From Dipylidium caninum (taxonomy: Eukaryota; Platyhelminthes; Cestoda; Cyclophyllidea; Dipylidiidae), in assembly GCA_017562135.1 (NCBI GenBank), contig QEYB01000448.1, positions 124,001-188,000 of the forward strand: DNA of 64,000 nucleotides. Direction: 5' to 3'. The translations under genes and the position numbers were made by a program. Shown here piece by piece: positions 12,601-25,736 of the stretch. Numbering within the stretch: the stretch's first letter is position 1; each line of letters starts with the position of its first letter. A model generated the notes under the pieces. It ran no database searches. It was not told where the DNA came from and was given only the letters and a program-made list of their open reading frames with translations.

Positions 12601-15600
12601 TTTATTGAAGCTGAAATAAAGATGCGCAATTTGTTTTATTGCGAAGACGTACAGAGCTTTCCGGTAGAGGCGGCACAAAACAAAATGCATTTTTACGGGT
12701 AGACTGAAATGCGGCTTCTCAATCTTCAAAAAGGCGTAAAAAACCCACAACTTTACAAGTCTCCTGGCAGCCTACTTCGGGCGCTCAGAGGTCATAAAAA
12801 GTGAACAGTGGTGGATGCGAGTCAGTGAAACTGCCACATGCCTGTCAGGCATGACGTATATGACGCGGAAAATTGCACTTCGGGCAATCGTGGAGTGGAC
12901 GTTCCCCTCAAAGTACACCACCGCCGTCCCCTTCACCACGAAGATCGCTGCGAATCGCCTGATTGAGCAAGTTGACAATTCTTCGTCTCCTGTGGCCGGC
13001 CGCCAGATGTTCCACTTACTGTGTCAAAGAGACCTTCGAGGAGATGGCCGCTGTTGTCATTTCGACTAAAGTGAGTTGAATTTGGGCGATAAAAGGGAAT
13101 ACCAAATTCAGACGGGGTTGTTTCCACCTCCTGTCAAAATGAAGCAACAATATGGGGAAGTTATACAGCTGCGCACGGAGTTAAGACGAAAAATTTACGA
13201 AAAAAACAGTATTTTTGCCCCCCCCCCCCTACTCCCTAGTTGTTGTAGGTATCGGGTTAGAAATAAATGGGACTTAGAGTTGTGCCCATATTACAGTCAT
13301 GGGTGAGAGGAATTTTCAAAGTATCCCACCAGAAATACCATAAAACAACCATAAAGGCAATTTTAAATATTAAATCCGCTGTTAAAAATTGATGCGCGGC
13401 ATACTATAAAAAAATATTACTTTTTTGCCTTTATATGTATTTGTAGGTGGGACACAGGGGTCAGGAAGTGAAGCGTTTCCGCGATAAAATTTTTGGCAAG
13501 ACTAGCGCGAAATTTGGAGGGAAGACTAACGTTGCTACTAGCAAAGCGAAATAAGTAGGCACGACTTTCAACCACATTGTCGTTTAAAGTGCTTAGGGGA
13601 TAGCGGCTAAGTTAAGAGATAATGGTAGTGACGCGTATCACCCGGACAGACCCTTCAGCTACGAGATTTTGGGGAAGAAGACTAGTCCACTTAAGCGCGT
13701 CCATTAAACTTTAAAGAACGCCGGCGAAATAGGTCTCGTGACACGCTTCATCAGGTACATGCACCTAAGGCAAAACTTTTGTTTACATTTGTACTTTAAT
13801 TATTCTTATTCCAACCAGTATAGGTTGAAAGAGTTGAGTCCTTATATACAGTTTTCAAAGCCTGAAATCCATGGTGTACTGAGAATTATGGCATATAATT
13901 GTCTGACTGTAGTGTCCGAGCGAAAAGATTCACGCCTCAGCGACATTTTATGTGTAACCTGGGACAAGTACAAGTGTCAATAAGCAACACTCAGAGAGAA
14001 TGATGAGTGTAGAGGTTAATAAGTTTCTTTAAAGATGCTAAAGGAGTTATTATATCTAATTGGTTCTAAAAAGCATACGGACGCAGCATCCAGGAAGACA
14101 GTAAGCTAAGATTACTCAGACAGAGACCAAAAAATTAGTTTGCCAAATTCTTTGAGGTGAAATATTAATATAGCGGCCATAATTTGCAGTTTCGAAAAGA
14201 CGAATCTTACACATGAAGTCTCAAAATTCTTAGGAATTTTATCTGTTTTTCCATCGGAGTTATTTTTCCCCTTCATTAATCTTCGAATTATAATATTGCC
14301 AGTTAATAACTAATGATAGTAGGTTGATAAAACTGTGGAAGGTGGTTCCCACCTTTAGCCGTTAAACAAATAACAAGGGGACAATTTCCCCGCCACTTTT
14401 CGTGAGAATAATTTTCCCCTGGCGGTAGAACTGTTTACTTATATAAAATTGTGGTACTTAAAAAGTTTAAGTAGGCCGTAAAATAACATTTCATATGTGC
14501 AGAATAACCGCCGTAAAACATATGTCAAAGGTAAAAATAATATCCGTGTTACCTAGTGGCAGAGTCAATGAGTGTATGAATGTAATAGAAATTAACAAAC
14601 ATTACTTTGGGAAAATTGACTGCTAAAGTCAATGCCAAATTTAATCAAACCAATTTTAATGTGGTGAAAAACCCTCAAGTTGTGAAGGATGGATTTGCTT
14701 TATGATGGTTTGAATTCCCTCGAGAGTTTAGAGAACAAAGTCATTACTTGCGCAACTTTTCATATAGACGAGGCATTTTAATATTTACAGGGATGTGGAA
14801 ACCCCACTTTGTAAACGGGCTTCTGATGGAATCCAGGAGATTCACTACAAAATTAATACAAAGAGTTGCGTTAAAAAAGGAATCAAACTCTGAGTGGTAG
14901 GAAATACGCAAGTGTCACAGCTGTCGGTTTGTTCCAGCGGCTCCTAGGCTCACCACCAAGCCCCACCGAGCATTGCGCTCACCCCCACCCGCCTCCTTCC
15001 CCTCGCGTCTATTCCCCGGCTTGGGTGCTCACTCCGGTTCCTCCTCCTCCTCCTCCTCCTCCTCTTCGGAGCCTTTGAGGTGTACCGCTACTTCTCTCTC
15101 TCGCCTCTCTCGCCTCTCTCGACTCTCTCTCATGGGGCGTGCTCGTGCTTGCCCGTGGACGCGTTAGCGCGCCGGCCAACTTCAAAGCGATGCGCTCCCA
15201 ATCGAAGCGCGCCACGCGCACGTCCGCACACGCGGGGACACGCGCGCACGCGCACTAATGGCTTCCGCGAACAAACACCGCCGGCAATTACACGCGTAGA
15301 TCAAAGGAAGAGGAGACGCCTCCACCGCCGCCCCCCTCCGCTTCCTCCTCCTCATCCTGCTCCTGCTCCTGCTCCACCAACACCATCATCTCACCCCTAC
15401 CGCCCGCGCATCATCCGGATGCTCAATGGTCTACGCTCAAGGTCCGCATTACTGGCTGAAGATTGAACGAGGCAACAAAAGTGGAAAGTTTTGGAAACAT
15501 TGGCCCTTTCCCAGGCTCACGCACAGCATCCAGTTGACTGCCTTCCTTGGCGAAAGTAGGTTACCGTGAGCTTAAGTTTGTGCTCTTCTCTCGTCCTCAA

Positions 15601-16199
15601 ACATCTACTGATAGGCAAAAAAAAATAATTTGTCCAAGGGGATTCCTCTGAGATGGTCGCAGCCCACGCAAGTAAACCGCGAGTGGGTTTCTGGCGAGGG
15701 AAAGTAGGAAGGCGGCATAATATCGCCCAGTTTCCTGTTATAGACCTGAGACTCATATGCGTAGGGGTCGCTTTCACTCATTAGTGACAGAAAAGGTTGA
15801 CAGGATTAATCCAACTTGTGCTCCCCACTTCAGGCAGCATTCCACTCCGTCTCTGCTTATTTTTCGCGCTAACTGATGAGTGACAAGGTGAAGTGGGCAT
15901 TGAACTGTTCTCCTACTTCCTTAGTCGGCTCTACAGTCGGATTTCCTGAAAGAAAATGCGACTCGAGGGACATTTTTAAGGCGAAGTAGTGAAAGGCGGG
16001 GGTTATCGCCCAGACCGACATACGTCCTTCCATCTAACAATCCATGCGGCCACCTCATCTCATTCTACTGAATGTTACACACAGGGTGAGGCACATTGGA
16101 ACGCCTTTTCCCCCCATTCGTTCGCCTTATCTACGCAAAAGTTGCCCAAACTGCCTCGTAATTGCTGAACAGGTAGTTGACGGCGCAGAAGGTGGTGTG
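12601..16199. other. No gene recognised; AT-rich island 13.3-14.9 kb, then CT-rich repeats
   Basis: About 13300-14930 is visibly more AT-rich than its surroundings, with few microsatellites and no long open frame. At about 14930 composition changes abruptly to C-rich DNA with a CCT run (15038-15063), a CTCTCG tract (15094-15130) and CA/CG words (15210-15260). Nothing recognisable is encoded. Confidence 0.4.
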
Positions 16200-17336
16200 T
16201 TGGAAGCTATGAAACGGGTGGCGGGTGCAGGGAGAAAGTACAAGGTAAAATTTTTTCCATCTTTTATTCTAAATACCGATTGGAGTGACTTTCATTGGCA
16301 ACTACGGCTTTCTGCCAAGGATTACGTGAGTTTCCTACATTTTTTGGGTTAATGAACGATTCACAGTCTTGTGAAATATCCTGGCTGGTTTGTACTTAGT
16401 TTAAGTCGAAGTTTGGTGCGTGTGTGTGGATGGAATTCCACAGTCGTCGTCTGCAATTCCTCCTCCTCCTCCTCCTCCTCCTCCCTGAGTCCTCCTCCTC
16501 CTCCTACTCATCATCATCATCAACATACTAGTCATCATCATCTTTGTCATCAACCGCACCGGTGGTATTCCTCGAGACGAGGCGCCTCCACAATGCTCAA
16601 ATTGCCTCAACCAACTTTCTGGCACCACAAACCGACCGCTTTTCCCTTCCCTAGTGGCTTCACCTCCCAATGCCCGGCCTCTTGAGCCTGTTGAGCCAGT
16701 TTGGCCTGTTGAGCTTGTTGAGCCTGTTGAGCCGCGCTAAGATTCACTCATTTTTGGCAATAGCAACTGTACATAAACGAGGAGACACGGAGCACCTAAG
16801 AAGTGCAGTCTGCAAGTTCGAGCGAAGGACGCCCTGCTCTGTCAGGGTCAGCGGGGAGCCTACGACCACGAGAACCTTCAGCTCACTCTCCCACGTGGAC
16901 GTCCACACCTGCGTCCCCTCGGCATGCCGTTCATTGTGGAGGAGGAGACGCTGAGGCGGGCACCTTCGTCCCGACTTGGTTGGCGGGCGGGCAACTACCC
17001 CCCTGGAGGGGGGAAAAAGGGGGGGGGGGGGAAGGGGTGGTCGGGATCTTAGCTGGGAGGGTGTGGCAAGTCCTCCGATCCCGACGGTTGCCACGAGGAG
17101 GCGTCTGGGTCTACAGCCAAATTACCGTGGGCTAATTTGCTAGATACGCACAAGAAGAGTCCCTGCTAAATCGCGTTTCACCTCCATCAGGTTTCACATA
17201 AAAAAATAAGACTGGATAAGCAAAAGAATACCTTTAAAAATCTATAAACAAAAATACCGAACCCAAATGGCAATGCAGCTTTGTTAGTCGCAGCCGGAGA
17301 GACGGTAAACATGAACACCCGTTTCGTGGTTTCCAG
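16200..17336 (-). mobile_element. Copy A of a mariner-derived element with terminal inverted repeats
   Basis: The left end reads TTGGAAGCTATGAAACGGG and the right end is its imperfect inverse (CACCCGTTTCGTGGTTTCCA, 17316-17335). Between them lie a CTC microsatellite (about 16457-16485), a region corresponding on the minus strand to the decayed mariner helix-turn-helix segment seen more clearly in copy C, a 9-bp tandem repeat, and a segment of about 400 bp (roughly 16750-17150) shared only with copy B. No open transposase remains, so the copy is non-autonomous. I could not identify a target-site duplication with confidence. Confidence 0.75.
16680..16736. repeat. 9-bp tandem repeat TTGAGCCTG in copy A
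   Basis: About six imperfect copies of TTGAGCCTG. The counterpart in copy B (around 23400-23430, opposite strand) has fewer copies, so the array varies in length between the two elements. Confidence 0.75.
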
Positions 17337-20300
17337 CCTAACTGCGCGGAACGCCCTCCACCGGGGGGGGGGGGGGGTTGGCGGCGAGGGCCGGCGCGGG
17401 CGGCGCTGGACTGGGTGCTGCGGGAGGTCCCCGGTGTGCAAGCGTCCGGGATTGCCTGATATGCCGCCGGCTGAGATATGACAGCCAAGGGTATAATAAA
17501 AAGCGAGAGAAAATTTTTCTTCAACGCGTTTTTAAGCCACCACCGGCCTGAATTCTCGACTGCCTCGCCGACAGACCAGGAAAGCCTTCATGTGACCCCT
17601 TTCGGTCTCATTTCAAATGGCGTTGAAGTTGGCGAAGGCATTTCCACGCCTTTTTTTTCTCGCGGTTAAAATCTGTAATAGGAAAACATTAAACGCCAAA
17701 AACACAAGTCACAGTTCTCGATAAAATGAGGTTGTTTCATTTGATGACGAGGGGAAGTTTGAATTGCATTTTTATTATTTTACGAGTCCAATGAAACAAC
17801 AATTAAAAGTGGAATGTTAACTTTCTGGAGCACTTAAAAAATACTTTTATATTTTTACTTCCTCCGGCTGGCATTTTGGGACAGTCTCCTGATTCCCCGG
17901 TGTGGCCAACAAACGGCGGCCAAAAGTTTCCTAGTCACTCGGTGAGTGTCTTCAGCCACGATTTCGTGGCAGGCGACGTGGAGATCTTCCGCGGTTTTCC
18001 ACGCAGCCTGGAAGACCTGAAGCCCCAAATGCTGTCTTACGGAACTGCAAATGGACGCAGGCATCTTCGCTTCACATCCGCCAACAGCTTCGACATGAAA
18101 GTTTACTCGCAGAGCCTCGTCTTTCTCGTGAAAGTGTTGAACCACCAGAGTTGCTGGCATCCTACCGGTCATACGGAGCTTCCGCCTACGTCGTCTGCCA
18201 CGTTCTGCTCATTTTTGCAAAAAACCTCTGTCACCTTCCCCGCCCGTAGTCTTGAACTTGTACGGAAGATTCGGCGTTTTTCCCTTGGATGAAGTCGTAT
18301 GGCCTCCTTCCTCCGGAGCGCGAGTCGGGCAGCAGCGGCGGCGACAGTGAGCCTGTATGCTTTCAAAACTTCACCTCTAAGGCTTTACCTTCGAAAAAAT
18401 GGATAAAATCGCAACGTGGCGCCTTAAAGCGTCCCCAAAACTATACTCCGAGCGTGAATGGCCTACTCGTATAATATAAGTAGTAATGCGCGTGAAGAAT
18501 TCATTATCAAGGGGCACGGTTGAAATTGAAATTAATCCAAATACACTAATTCTCGCCTCTTTCCCGGCCCCAGTCCCCGAAGGAGGGGGCGAAGTTCTCC
18601 GCACTCCACAAGATTTTGTAAGATCAGTTGAGGAATCGCATAGACATCCCCCCCGCCGGGAAGGGGCGGGGGCGAAAGAGTGTAGACGCCCGTGACTCGG
18701 CTCACGTGTCTACGCACCGCCCCGCCTCGTCGGCGATTGGCGCTTCTTCAAAGCACAACGTTTATTTTGGCCTGCATCCAAGGCTTTCCCCTCCTCCGTA
18801 CCGGAAGTCGTGTGATTTGCCCAACTTCAGTTACAGCCGTTGGTTACGTCCAAATAAGTTGGGGAGTCGCCCTCCTCAAACTGCGTCGCTGGTGAGAGTG
18901 TGGACGACTTCCCACCATCTTCTCACTACGTGTACTTCAGCGTAATTTACAAAATTTCTCGCCTTAGAGGAAGAACCTCGCAGTAGACATTGGAAATGTC
19001 TTCTCGTACCGCACGGGGCTCTGGTTTCCTCTCTCCTCTGCTCCGCTGTGCTCCGGCAGCCTTCAAGCGGATCGCACTTCCAGTGGAACGGGAAGAAAGA
19101 GAACTTCCTCCCACGTTAGTCCGGGATTACTTCTTGGTAGGGAAAGAAGGATCGCACACAGACAACATGATTAGTTGAGGAGAGGCGGAAAATACTCGCC
19201 AACAAACCCATTCCTCGCGGAGCCAGGGCAGTCGGAAACACGGAGAAGTTAAAAATCCGAGGGTGCAGGCGGGATTAAACGGAGGCCAACTGGAGGATCA
19301 AGCGAGAATTGCCGAGAGACCAGGAAAATTTCAGGTGTCTGCGTCGGCGGACGGGCGGCGGGCGGGCTTTGATCTTGCCTCACTCCGCACCGCTCCGCTC
19401 CTTCCCACCTCCCCGGTCCCGCCACCCCGCCATTTCCCCCCTTCCTTCCCCCCCCACCACATCGGGCGCGCGTTCGCGTTGCTTTGACGCCGATTAGCTA
19501 TTCACCTGGTGTGTGTGTGTGTATACGCGCATAAACTCAACACGGAACTCCAAAAGACCGCGCGGTATCAATCAGATGATATCACTCACCTCGATTTGCG
19601 GGGGGCGTGGGCGGGCAGTCGCGGCTCATTGAGTGGCCCGCGTTATTTGGCTGTGACAAGCCCTTTCCCCTCCCCCCCCGGCCCCCTCGCCTCGTGGCCG
19701 ACCTCCGACGGGCCGCGGAGGCCGAGATGTGGAGTCGGTGAAATCGAGTGAATTGAAGAGGGCTTAGACCGCCTTCCAGTCTCCCTGACCGCCTTTTCTT
19801 TGCGTCTCCACCCGACCTCAACCCTTGTGTTTACGTAGTTGAAGACGTTCCGCCCAGCGCTCACCACACCTGACCAAAATTAGACCAGCCGAAAAAGCGC
19901 CACCATTGGGGTTTGAAGACCCCTGAAAAGTCCGCCACTGCTCCCATAAATTGTGGAGCGTCCACGCCAAAGTGCCACGAGGAGCAGCGCCCCGATTTGC
20001 CCCACGGAGCTGCGGGCACAGCGGTGTTGGACAAGCCGGCGAGTTCGGTCAGAATGCCCCCTGAGAGGAGCAATCCCCGGCAGGGGGCGTCCCACTTTCT
20101 GCGCCCCTATGAAACTCCCCGCTTGACCGAATTATCCCAAAATGTTAATATTTTATTGAGGAAATCGGACTCTCCCTGAGGCGCTTCGGGAAAAATTTTC
20201 ATTCACTACAGCAGGCCACGTGAGACGCATACACACACCACACACACGCACGTACACAATTCTCCCCTCCCCTCCCCGTCTATCCCCTCCCCCACTTTAG

Positions 20301-22752
20301 ACAAAAGGAGCGAACGCAGAACGCATTCACCAACCCGCCTCGCGCCTCCTTCCCACCGCCCGCCCTTCGCCCCCACTGCCGCCGCCGGGCACACACGCAC
20401 ACTTGAAAGTATGCCGCCGGCAGGGAGAGCGGAGAGTTAGAGCAAGCCGACTTCAAATGGATGCAAAATTATGCAACCGAATATGCTTATTATTATGACG
20501 CGAGTACGCTTTTGACTCAACTTTTCCCCTGTCTGTAAAACCCTACGGAGGCGAGGCGGAGGGTGAGGGGGAGAGCGGGAAATGCGGGGGGGGGGCAAAG
20601 AGGGAGAGGGAAATGCGGCCACCTCTTTTCCGGGTGCACACTTTCTCGTAGTTTGGTTTAGATTTAGAATTACATAAACGAAAACAAAACAGCAAGGATG
20701 TTCCGTCCACTTTACTGCATCGAAGGTGTTGGGACCGAAAAAGCTCCTTTTTTGAGGCGGTGGGGGAAGAGAGGCGGAGTTTGAGCGGTGGAGGACGAAC
20801 TTGGCGATGTGGTTCGCCCTCGGGGACGTATTTCCCCCCTCTGGATAGTCGCAGTAGGCAAAACAACGCACCGCGGATCGTGGCGTTGGTGTGAAGGTGT
20901 ATAAATTCCCACATAATCGGAGTAACGCCGCTCGACCGACATGGGAGGTGTGATTTTCACGCCGACAGGTGATTCGTAATGCTACTGTCTGTTTTGTTAA
21001 GGGAGAGCTCCTGTCCCAACGCAGTCCGCAGTCCCTCAGGACACCTTTCCACACGGCAAGTGGTGACACACCACACGCATTTGGTGATGGGGCGCTCGAG
21101 GAGGGTCTGGTTGACTATTCCAGTAAATTTTCGGCCGCACGAAAGCACCTTATTCAAATGGTAAATTCGCCTTTGCCCATTTTTCTAGCCCACTTGTTTT
21201 TGTGGACTGCGCACATAAACTTGGAGAATTGGGCCGGAGCGACAGGGCCGTTGGCAACTCCACTCGTTTTGTTGTCTTCCTGAATCCCTTGGACAAAGAC
21301 TACGCAAGTAGGGTGTGTTCATCGGGTCTAATGGCCTCAAAACACGCTTTCAGGTGGTTTACTGTCGAATAAAGAGCCCGTCTCCATCAGAGGAGTTAAC
21401 TTTTCGGTACGATGTCTCTCCACTCTCCTTCAATTCTTGTTCTGTTCCCGGGCGGCTTCACTTCCCAACCAGGTAGACGAGCAGCGAACTTTGCTGCACC
21501 CGTGAATCAGATTGACTCTCCTCGGGCAGCGCGTCTTCGGAAATGACAGTTCCTTTGACAGAATTTGACCTGCTTATGCAAGAGTGTAACTCTTTCCTCT
21601 CCCTCACACCGTAATAACGAATACATTTTTTTTAAAATAAAGTAAACACAAGCGGTTAGCATTGATTGTTTGATAATACACACGGCGGGAGAGCGAGCAA
21701 GCGGGCGAACTAACGAGAAGCGGATGCACACACACACGCACACGCGCAGGTGCGCACCTGCGCGCACGCGCACGGACGCACTCACGCGTACGCGCGTGTA
21801 CGTAATAATAAGGCGCGCGTGCGCTCTCAACGGCGGCCGTCGGCAGCCTTTGATCTCGTCCGTCCGGTTTTTCCCCATTACATCCACACACACACACACA
21901 CACACACGCACACACACACGCGCCCCGCACGTCAACCTCACAATTCCTTTTGCAGCACCCCAATGCAATACACTTAAACAAAAAAGGTGTATCGCGAAAA
22001 AAATAAAATAAAATAAAATCCCAAGTTCGAGGGGAAGTCAGTCATCACTTCAGTGTAGCTTGGGTAAATAAAATTGCCACTTTCGTCGCATCCCCGGGGG
22101 TCGCGCATTCTCGAATGAATGCGTTTTCTTGAACCACTTTTACCCCGGGGGCGGGTGGGCGGGGGCGAGGGAGGGGGCTCCGGGCTACATATTCACGGAG
22201 GTGCGAAACAATTATTTCGGGGGTAGATGGGAGGACAAATGACCCGACGTTTGACATTAGTCCCCACCCACCCACCCCCGGAGGGGTGGGGAAGGAGGGA
22301 AGGGACAGAGTTGCCCTCATTCCCGAGGTGCAGGCCATTCCCGCTGTGTGTGTGTGTGGTGATTATACGTGAAGATAACCGTTAGTAATTTACACGAATT
22401 ATCGTCCTAATGTCTCTTAAACCTCTCCATTAAATAAACATTTCCTCATGTTACTCTATAAAAAGTAACACCTAAATGGTTTGCTTTAATCGGCCCGGAA
22501 AGGATGGAGGCTCACCCTCAGGGGGACCGGAGGTGGACCAGGAGGCATCGGTGAGCGCCGCCTGGCTTCCCTGTGTTGCCAGGCCAAGTGGGCCTACTGG
22601 GTTTAGAGACCCTCGTAGCCCCGGGAACCTCGCGGCAGTCCCGCACACCCCCATTACGTTTGTTTGAACTCCCCTTTCCATTGACAATCCACTTGCTCCA
22701 CAGGCCACACGAATCGGGAGCAGGTAAGACGAGGTAGGAAGTAAAATTGGCT
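17337..22752. other. No gene recognised between mariner-derived copies A and B
   Basis: Contains short G and C homopolymers (17362-17376), CA/GT runs (19510-19522, 20228-20250), a CA/CG-rich block (21725-21920) and GC-rich low-complexity stretches. Two overlapping minus-strand frames at 17855-18366 (about 65 and 105 codons) abut with a frame change and are the most protein-like of the open frames here, but the upstream one begins at TTG, the opposite strand is equally open, and I recognise no family. Confidence 0.4.
21725..21920. repeat. CA/CG microsatellite block
   Basis: Alternating CA and CG words in 21725-21805 and an almost pure CA run in 21884-21920, separated by about 80 bp of ordinary sequence. 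Confidence 0.85.
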
Positions 22753-23787
22753 TTGGAAATCATCAAGCAGGCGTTTTTTGGCTAGTCTCTGTTCAGCCGC
22801 GGCTAAGAGAGATACATTGCAACCTGTGTTGAATATTTCTGTTTATAAATGCTCAAGATATCCTTCTAATTGTGTGTGCGCATTCCATTTTTATTTTGCT
22901 ATTCACCGAAAACAAACGGAAACCAAACGCGATTTTGCAGGGACTCTTTTTGTGCGTATCTAGCAAATTAGCCCACGGTAATTTGGCTGTAGACCCAGAC
23001 GCCTCCTCGTGGCAACCGTCGGGATCGGAGGTCTTGCCACACCCTCCCAGCTAAGATCCCGACCACCCCCTTTGCCCCCCCCCCCCCCTTTTCCCCCCCC
23101 CAGGGCAACGTGGGTCGTCGCCCACCCCGGGGGAAGTTGCCCGCCCGCCAACCAAGTCGGGACGAAGGTGTCCCGCCTCAGCGTCTCCTCCTCCACAATG
23201 AACGGCATGCCGAGGGGACGCAGGTGTGGATGCCCACGTCGGAGAGTGAGCTGAAGGTTCTCGTGGTCGTAGGCTTCCCCGCTGACCGCGTCAGAGCAGA
23301 GGCGTCCTTCACTGGGACTTGCAGACTGCACTTCTCTGGTGCTCCGTGTCTCCTCGTTTATGTACAGTTGCTTTGCGAAAAATGAGTGAATCGTTGCGCG
23401 GCTCAACAGGCTCCACAGGCTCAACAGGCCTGACATTGGGAGGTGAAGCCACTGAGGGAAGGAAAAAGCGCTCAATTTGTGGTACCAGAAAGTTGGTTGA
23501 GGCAATTTGAGCATTGTGAAGGCGTCTCGTCTCGGGGAATACCATCGTTCGCTGGTGATGACAAGATGATGATGATGTGATGACGGTGATGATGAGTAGA
23601 AGGAGGAGGAGGATGAGGAGGAGGAGGAGGAGGAGGAAAAGGAGGAGGAGGAGGAGGAATTGCAGACGCCGACTGTGGAATTCCACCCACACACACGCAA
23701 CTACTCGTGAATCTGTCGAATGCAAAATTTATAAAATCAGGCTTTTAATTATGCACTTATCCTCAATGCCCGTTTCATGGTTTCCAA
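22753..23787 (+). mobile_element. Copy B of the mariner-derived element, inverted relative to copy A
   Basis: Terminal sequences TTGGAAATCATCAAGCAGG (left) and TGCCCGTTTCATGGTTTCC (right, from 23767) form an imperfect inverted repeat. The core is nearly identical to the reverse complement of copy A: about 80 bp around 22940-23025 differ at a single base from about 17080-17165. The plus strand carries the decayed helix-turn-helix region (about 23440-23540) followed by a GGA microsatellite (about 23594-23660). A segment of about 400 bp (roughly 22956-23370) is shared with A but absent from the other family members. Confidence 0.8.
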
Positions 23788-25607
23788 TGTGTGAGATTTG
23801 GAAGACACAATTAATGAAACTTGTCTTGCCGCCGTGTAGATTCTCAGAACCCAGTCTTTTCACTATTAACCATGCCAACATCGGACCATTGACGCAATTT
23901 GCCGCTCCCCTCTCTCGCCGTAGTTGGCGTTGGGCGTGCGCATTAGGCTTCCCCTTCAAGTTTACAGCTCCACTAAACTTGGACAGACTCGCAGTGGCGG
24001 AGAGCTGGAAGGGACGAAAGGTCCACCCAAACGTAGTGGTTTGAAAAAAAAACATGTATTACCGCATTTCGACATCCTCATCGCATCGCCTCCACCCTCC
24101 AAACTGGTCGGTGGGTATGCGCGGACGCCCTCGCCGGACGGAGCGTCATGAAGTCGGCAGGAAGGCCGCTTTCGTGTGGCCTCCACGGGACACCGGCGGA
24201 GATGATAATTTAAGGTCTGCCCGCCGAAGCGATGGACGTGGAGAAACGTTTTCCCGCCGTCAGGGCGACTGTCAGGCCTGGCCGAAATGTGGGTCCCACG
24301 GAGCCAGGCCGCGTCGTAAAGCGTGGCATCGGTGAGCTGGGATTCCCTTATGGTTGCAGGTGCCTTCAGCCGCCGCCCCCGCCCCCGTCCCGGGTGCAGG
24401 GCCACCCAGAAACGGGAGTAAGAAGAGACACCGTTTTCAGATAGGCCAAAAGTAATATACGTGGCCACATAACCTTTTCTTCTTCTTCATCTTCTTCTCC
24501 TCCTCCTCCTCCTCCCTTCTACTACGCACATCTCGTTCCGAAAGTGTCCGACAACGCAGCAGCAGCTCGCACCCCAAGTAAATGTGGGCGTCCCCCTCAA
24601 AACTCCACTTCAACTTCCCTCTCCGCAGCGGTCGGGGCCCCGGAGCAACTGGCAGCAGGATAAAATAAACACTCTCTCACGAGGGAGAGTCACAAGATTG
24701 CCATAAGGGCGTTTTTGCCCAGTAGGCGTTCGCAGGGCGGCGCGAGGAGTCGGTCGCGGGCGGGAGGGGAGAGCGGCCTCCCGGATCGCCGTTCCCGCTG
24801 GATTTAGCTCACTTGAGGGGTAATAACTTACACCACCTTCTCGCGCCCAGACCCATTTGGACGGGCAGCTGTTTGCCCTCCTCCACTTAACGCCGAATCC
24901 TGTCACTAAAAGAGTGTTGAAGTGATATTTCCCCGCCTCTGCACGCCTTGTGCTAAGGCCATCAAGAAGGTCTTGTTGCACGGGTCCCGCCACAGTCGCC
25001 AGCTCTCTTCCTCCTCCTCCTTTTCGGCTCCTCCTCCTCCTCCGTCTCCGTCACCTTCACCTTCACTTTCACCCCTTCCTTCTCCTTCTCCTCCTCGTCA
25101 ACGGATCCCGTTGTACTCGGAGAAATTTAGCTTTTCAACCCGACAGCATGAGACTAAACACGCCGCGGGGCCGCCTGTGCACATAACGCTGGATCAGGCG
25201 GAGAGCAGGCCGTCAAGGCAGGGAAAATTGTAAGATCCCGTCTGATAAGGGAGCGGAGAGTCAGGGAGGCTTGGGCGAACCCACACATTCCTCTCTCTCT
25301 TTGGCTCTCTCTCGCATGGACTGGCTACTAGCCCTTTGATGTTTGCCGCCGGCATTATTCCTCACAAGCCCTGTTCCCAACTTTCCCAAGCTGAGCCAAT
25401 ATACACACACACACAACAGGTTTTGTCAAGATGTGGCATGCCTTCCTTACTACTTCTGCGTGTCTGCTGCATTTTATGCCCTTTAAATGTGTATATGCTT
25501 TAGTAAAACTCTAGACAAGTCGCCTCTCTCGCCTCTCTCCTCTCCACATTGCAAATTCACCTCCTCGCGGCCGATCAGGTGAACGGCGACTTTTTCTCCC
25601 CCCAAAA

Positions 25608-25736
25608 AGTCCGAGGATCGGACATCTCGGTGGAGGATCAACCTTCCAAGGGGCAAGAGGCCTCTCCTGGGTCAAATCGGCCGCAAAATGTCGGAGGATC
25701 CGACGTCTCGTTGGGAGATCAATCCTCCAACGGCGA
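25608..25736 (+). repeat. Two-copy imperfect direct repeat, period 82 bp
   Basis: The segment starting GTCCGAGGATCGGACATCTC (25608-25654) recurs as GTCGGAGGATCCGACGTCTC (25690-25736), about 80 percent similar by eye. In the plus frame both copies read as GSD(I/V)S(V/L)xDQ(P/S)S(K/N)G, so the duplication preserves frame within a 77-codon open stretch (25549-25779). That stretch begins at TTG and has no other evidence of being a gene. Confidence 0.7.

Noticed and set aside
17855..18366. Two abutting minus-strand frames resembling a small basic protein
   Set aside because: The upstream frame starts at TTG, a frame change is needed to join them, and the plus strand is open for 138 codons over the same bases.
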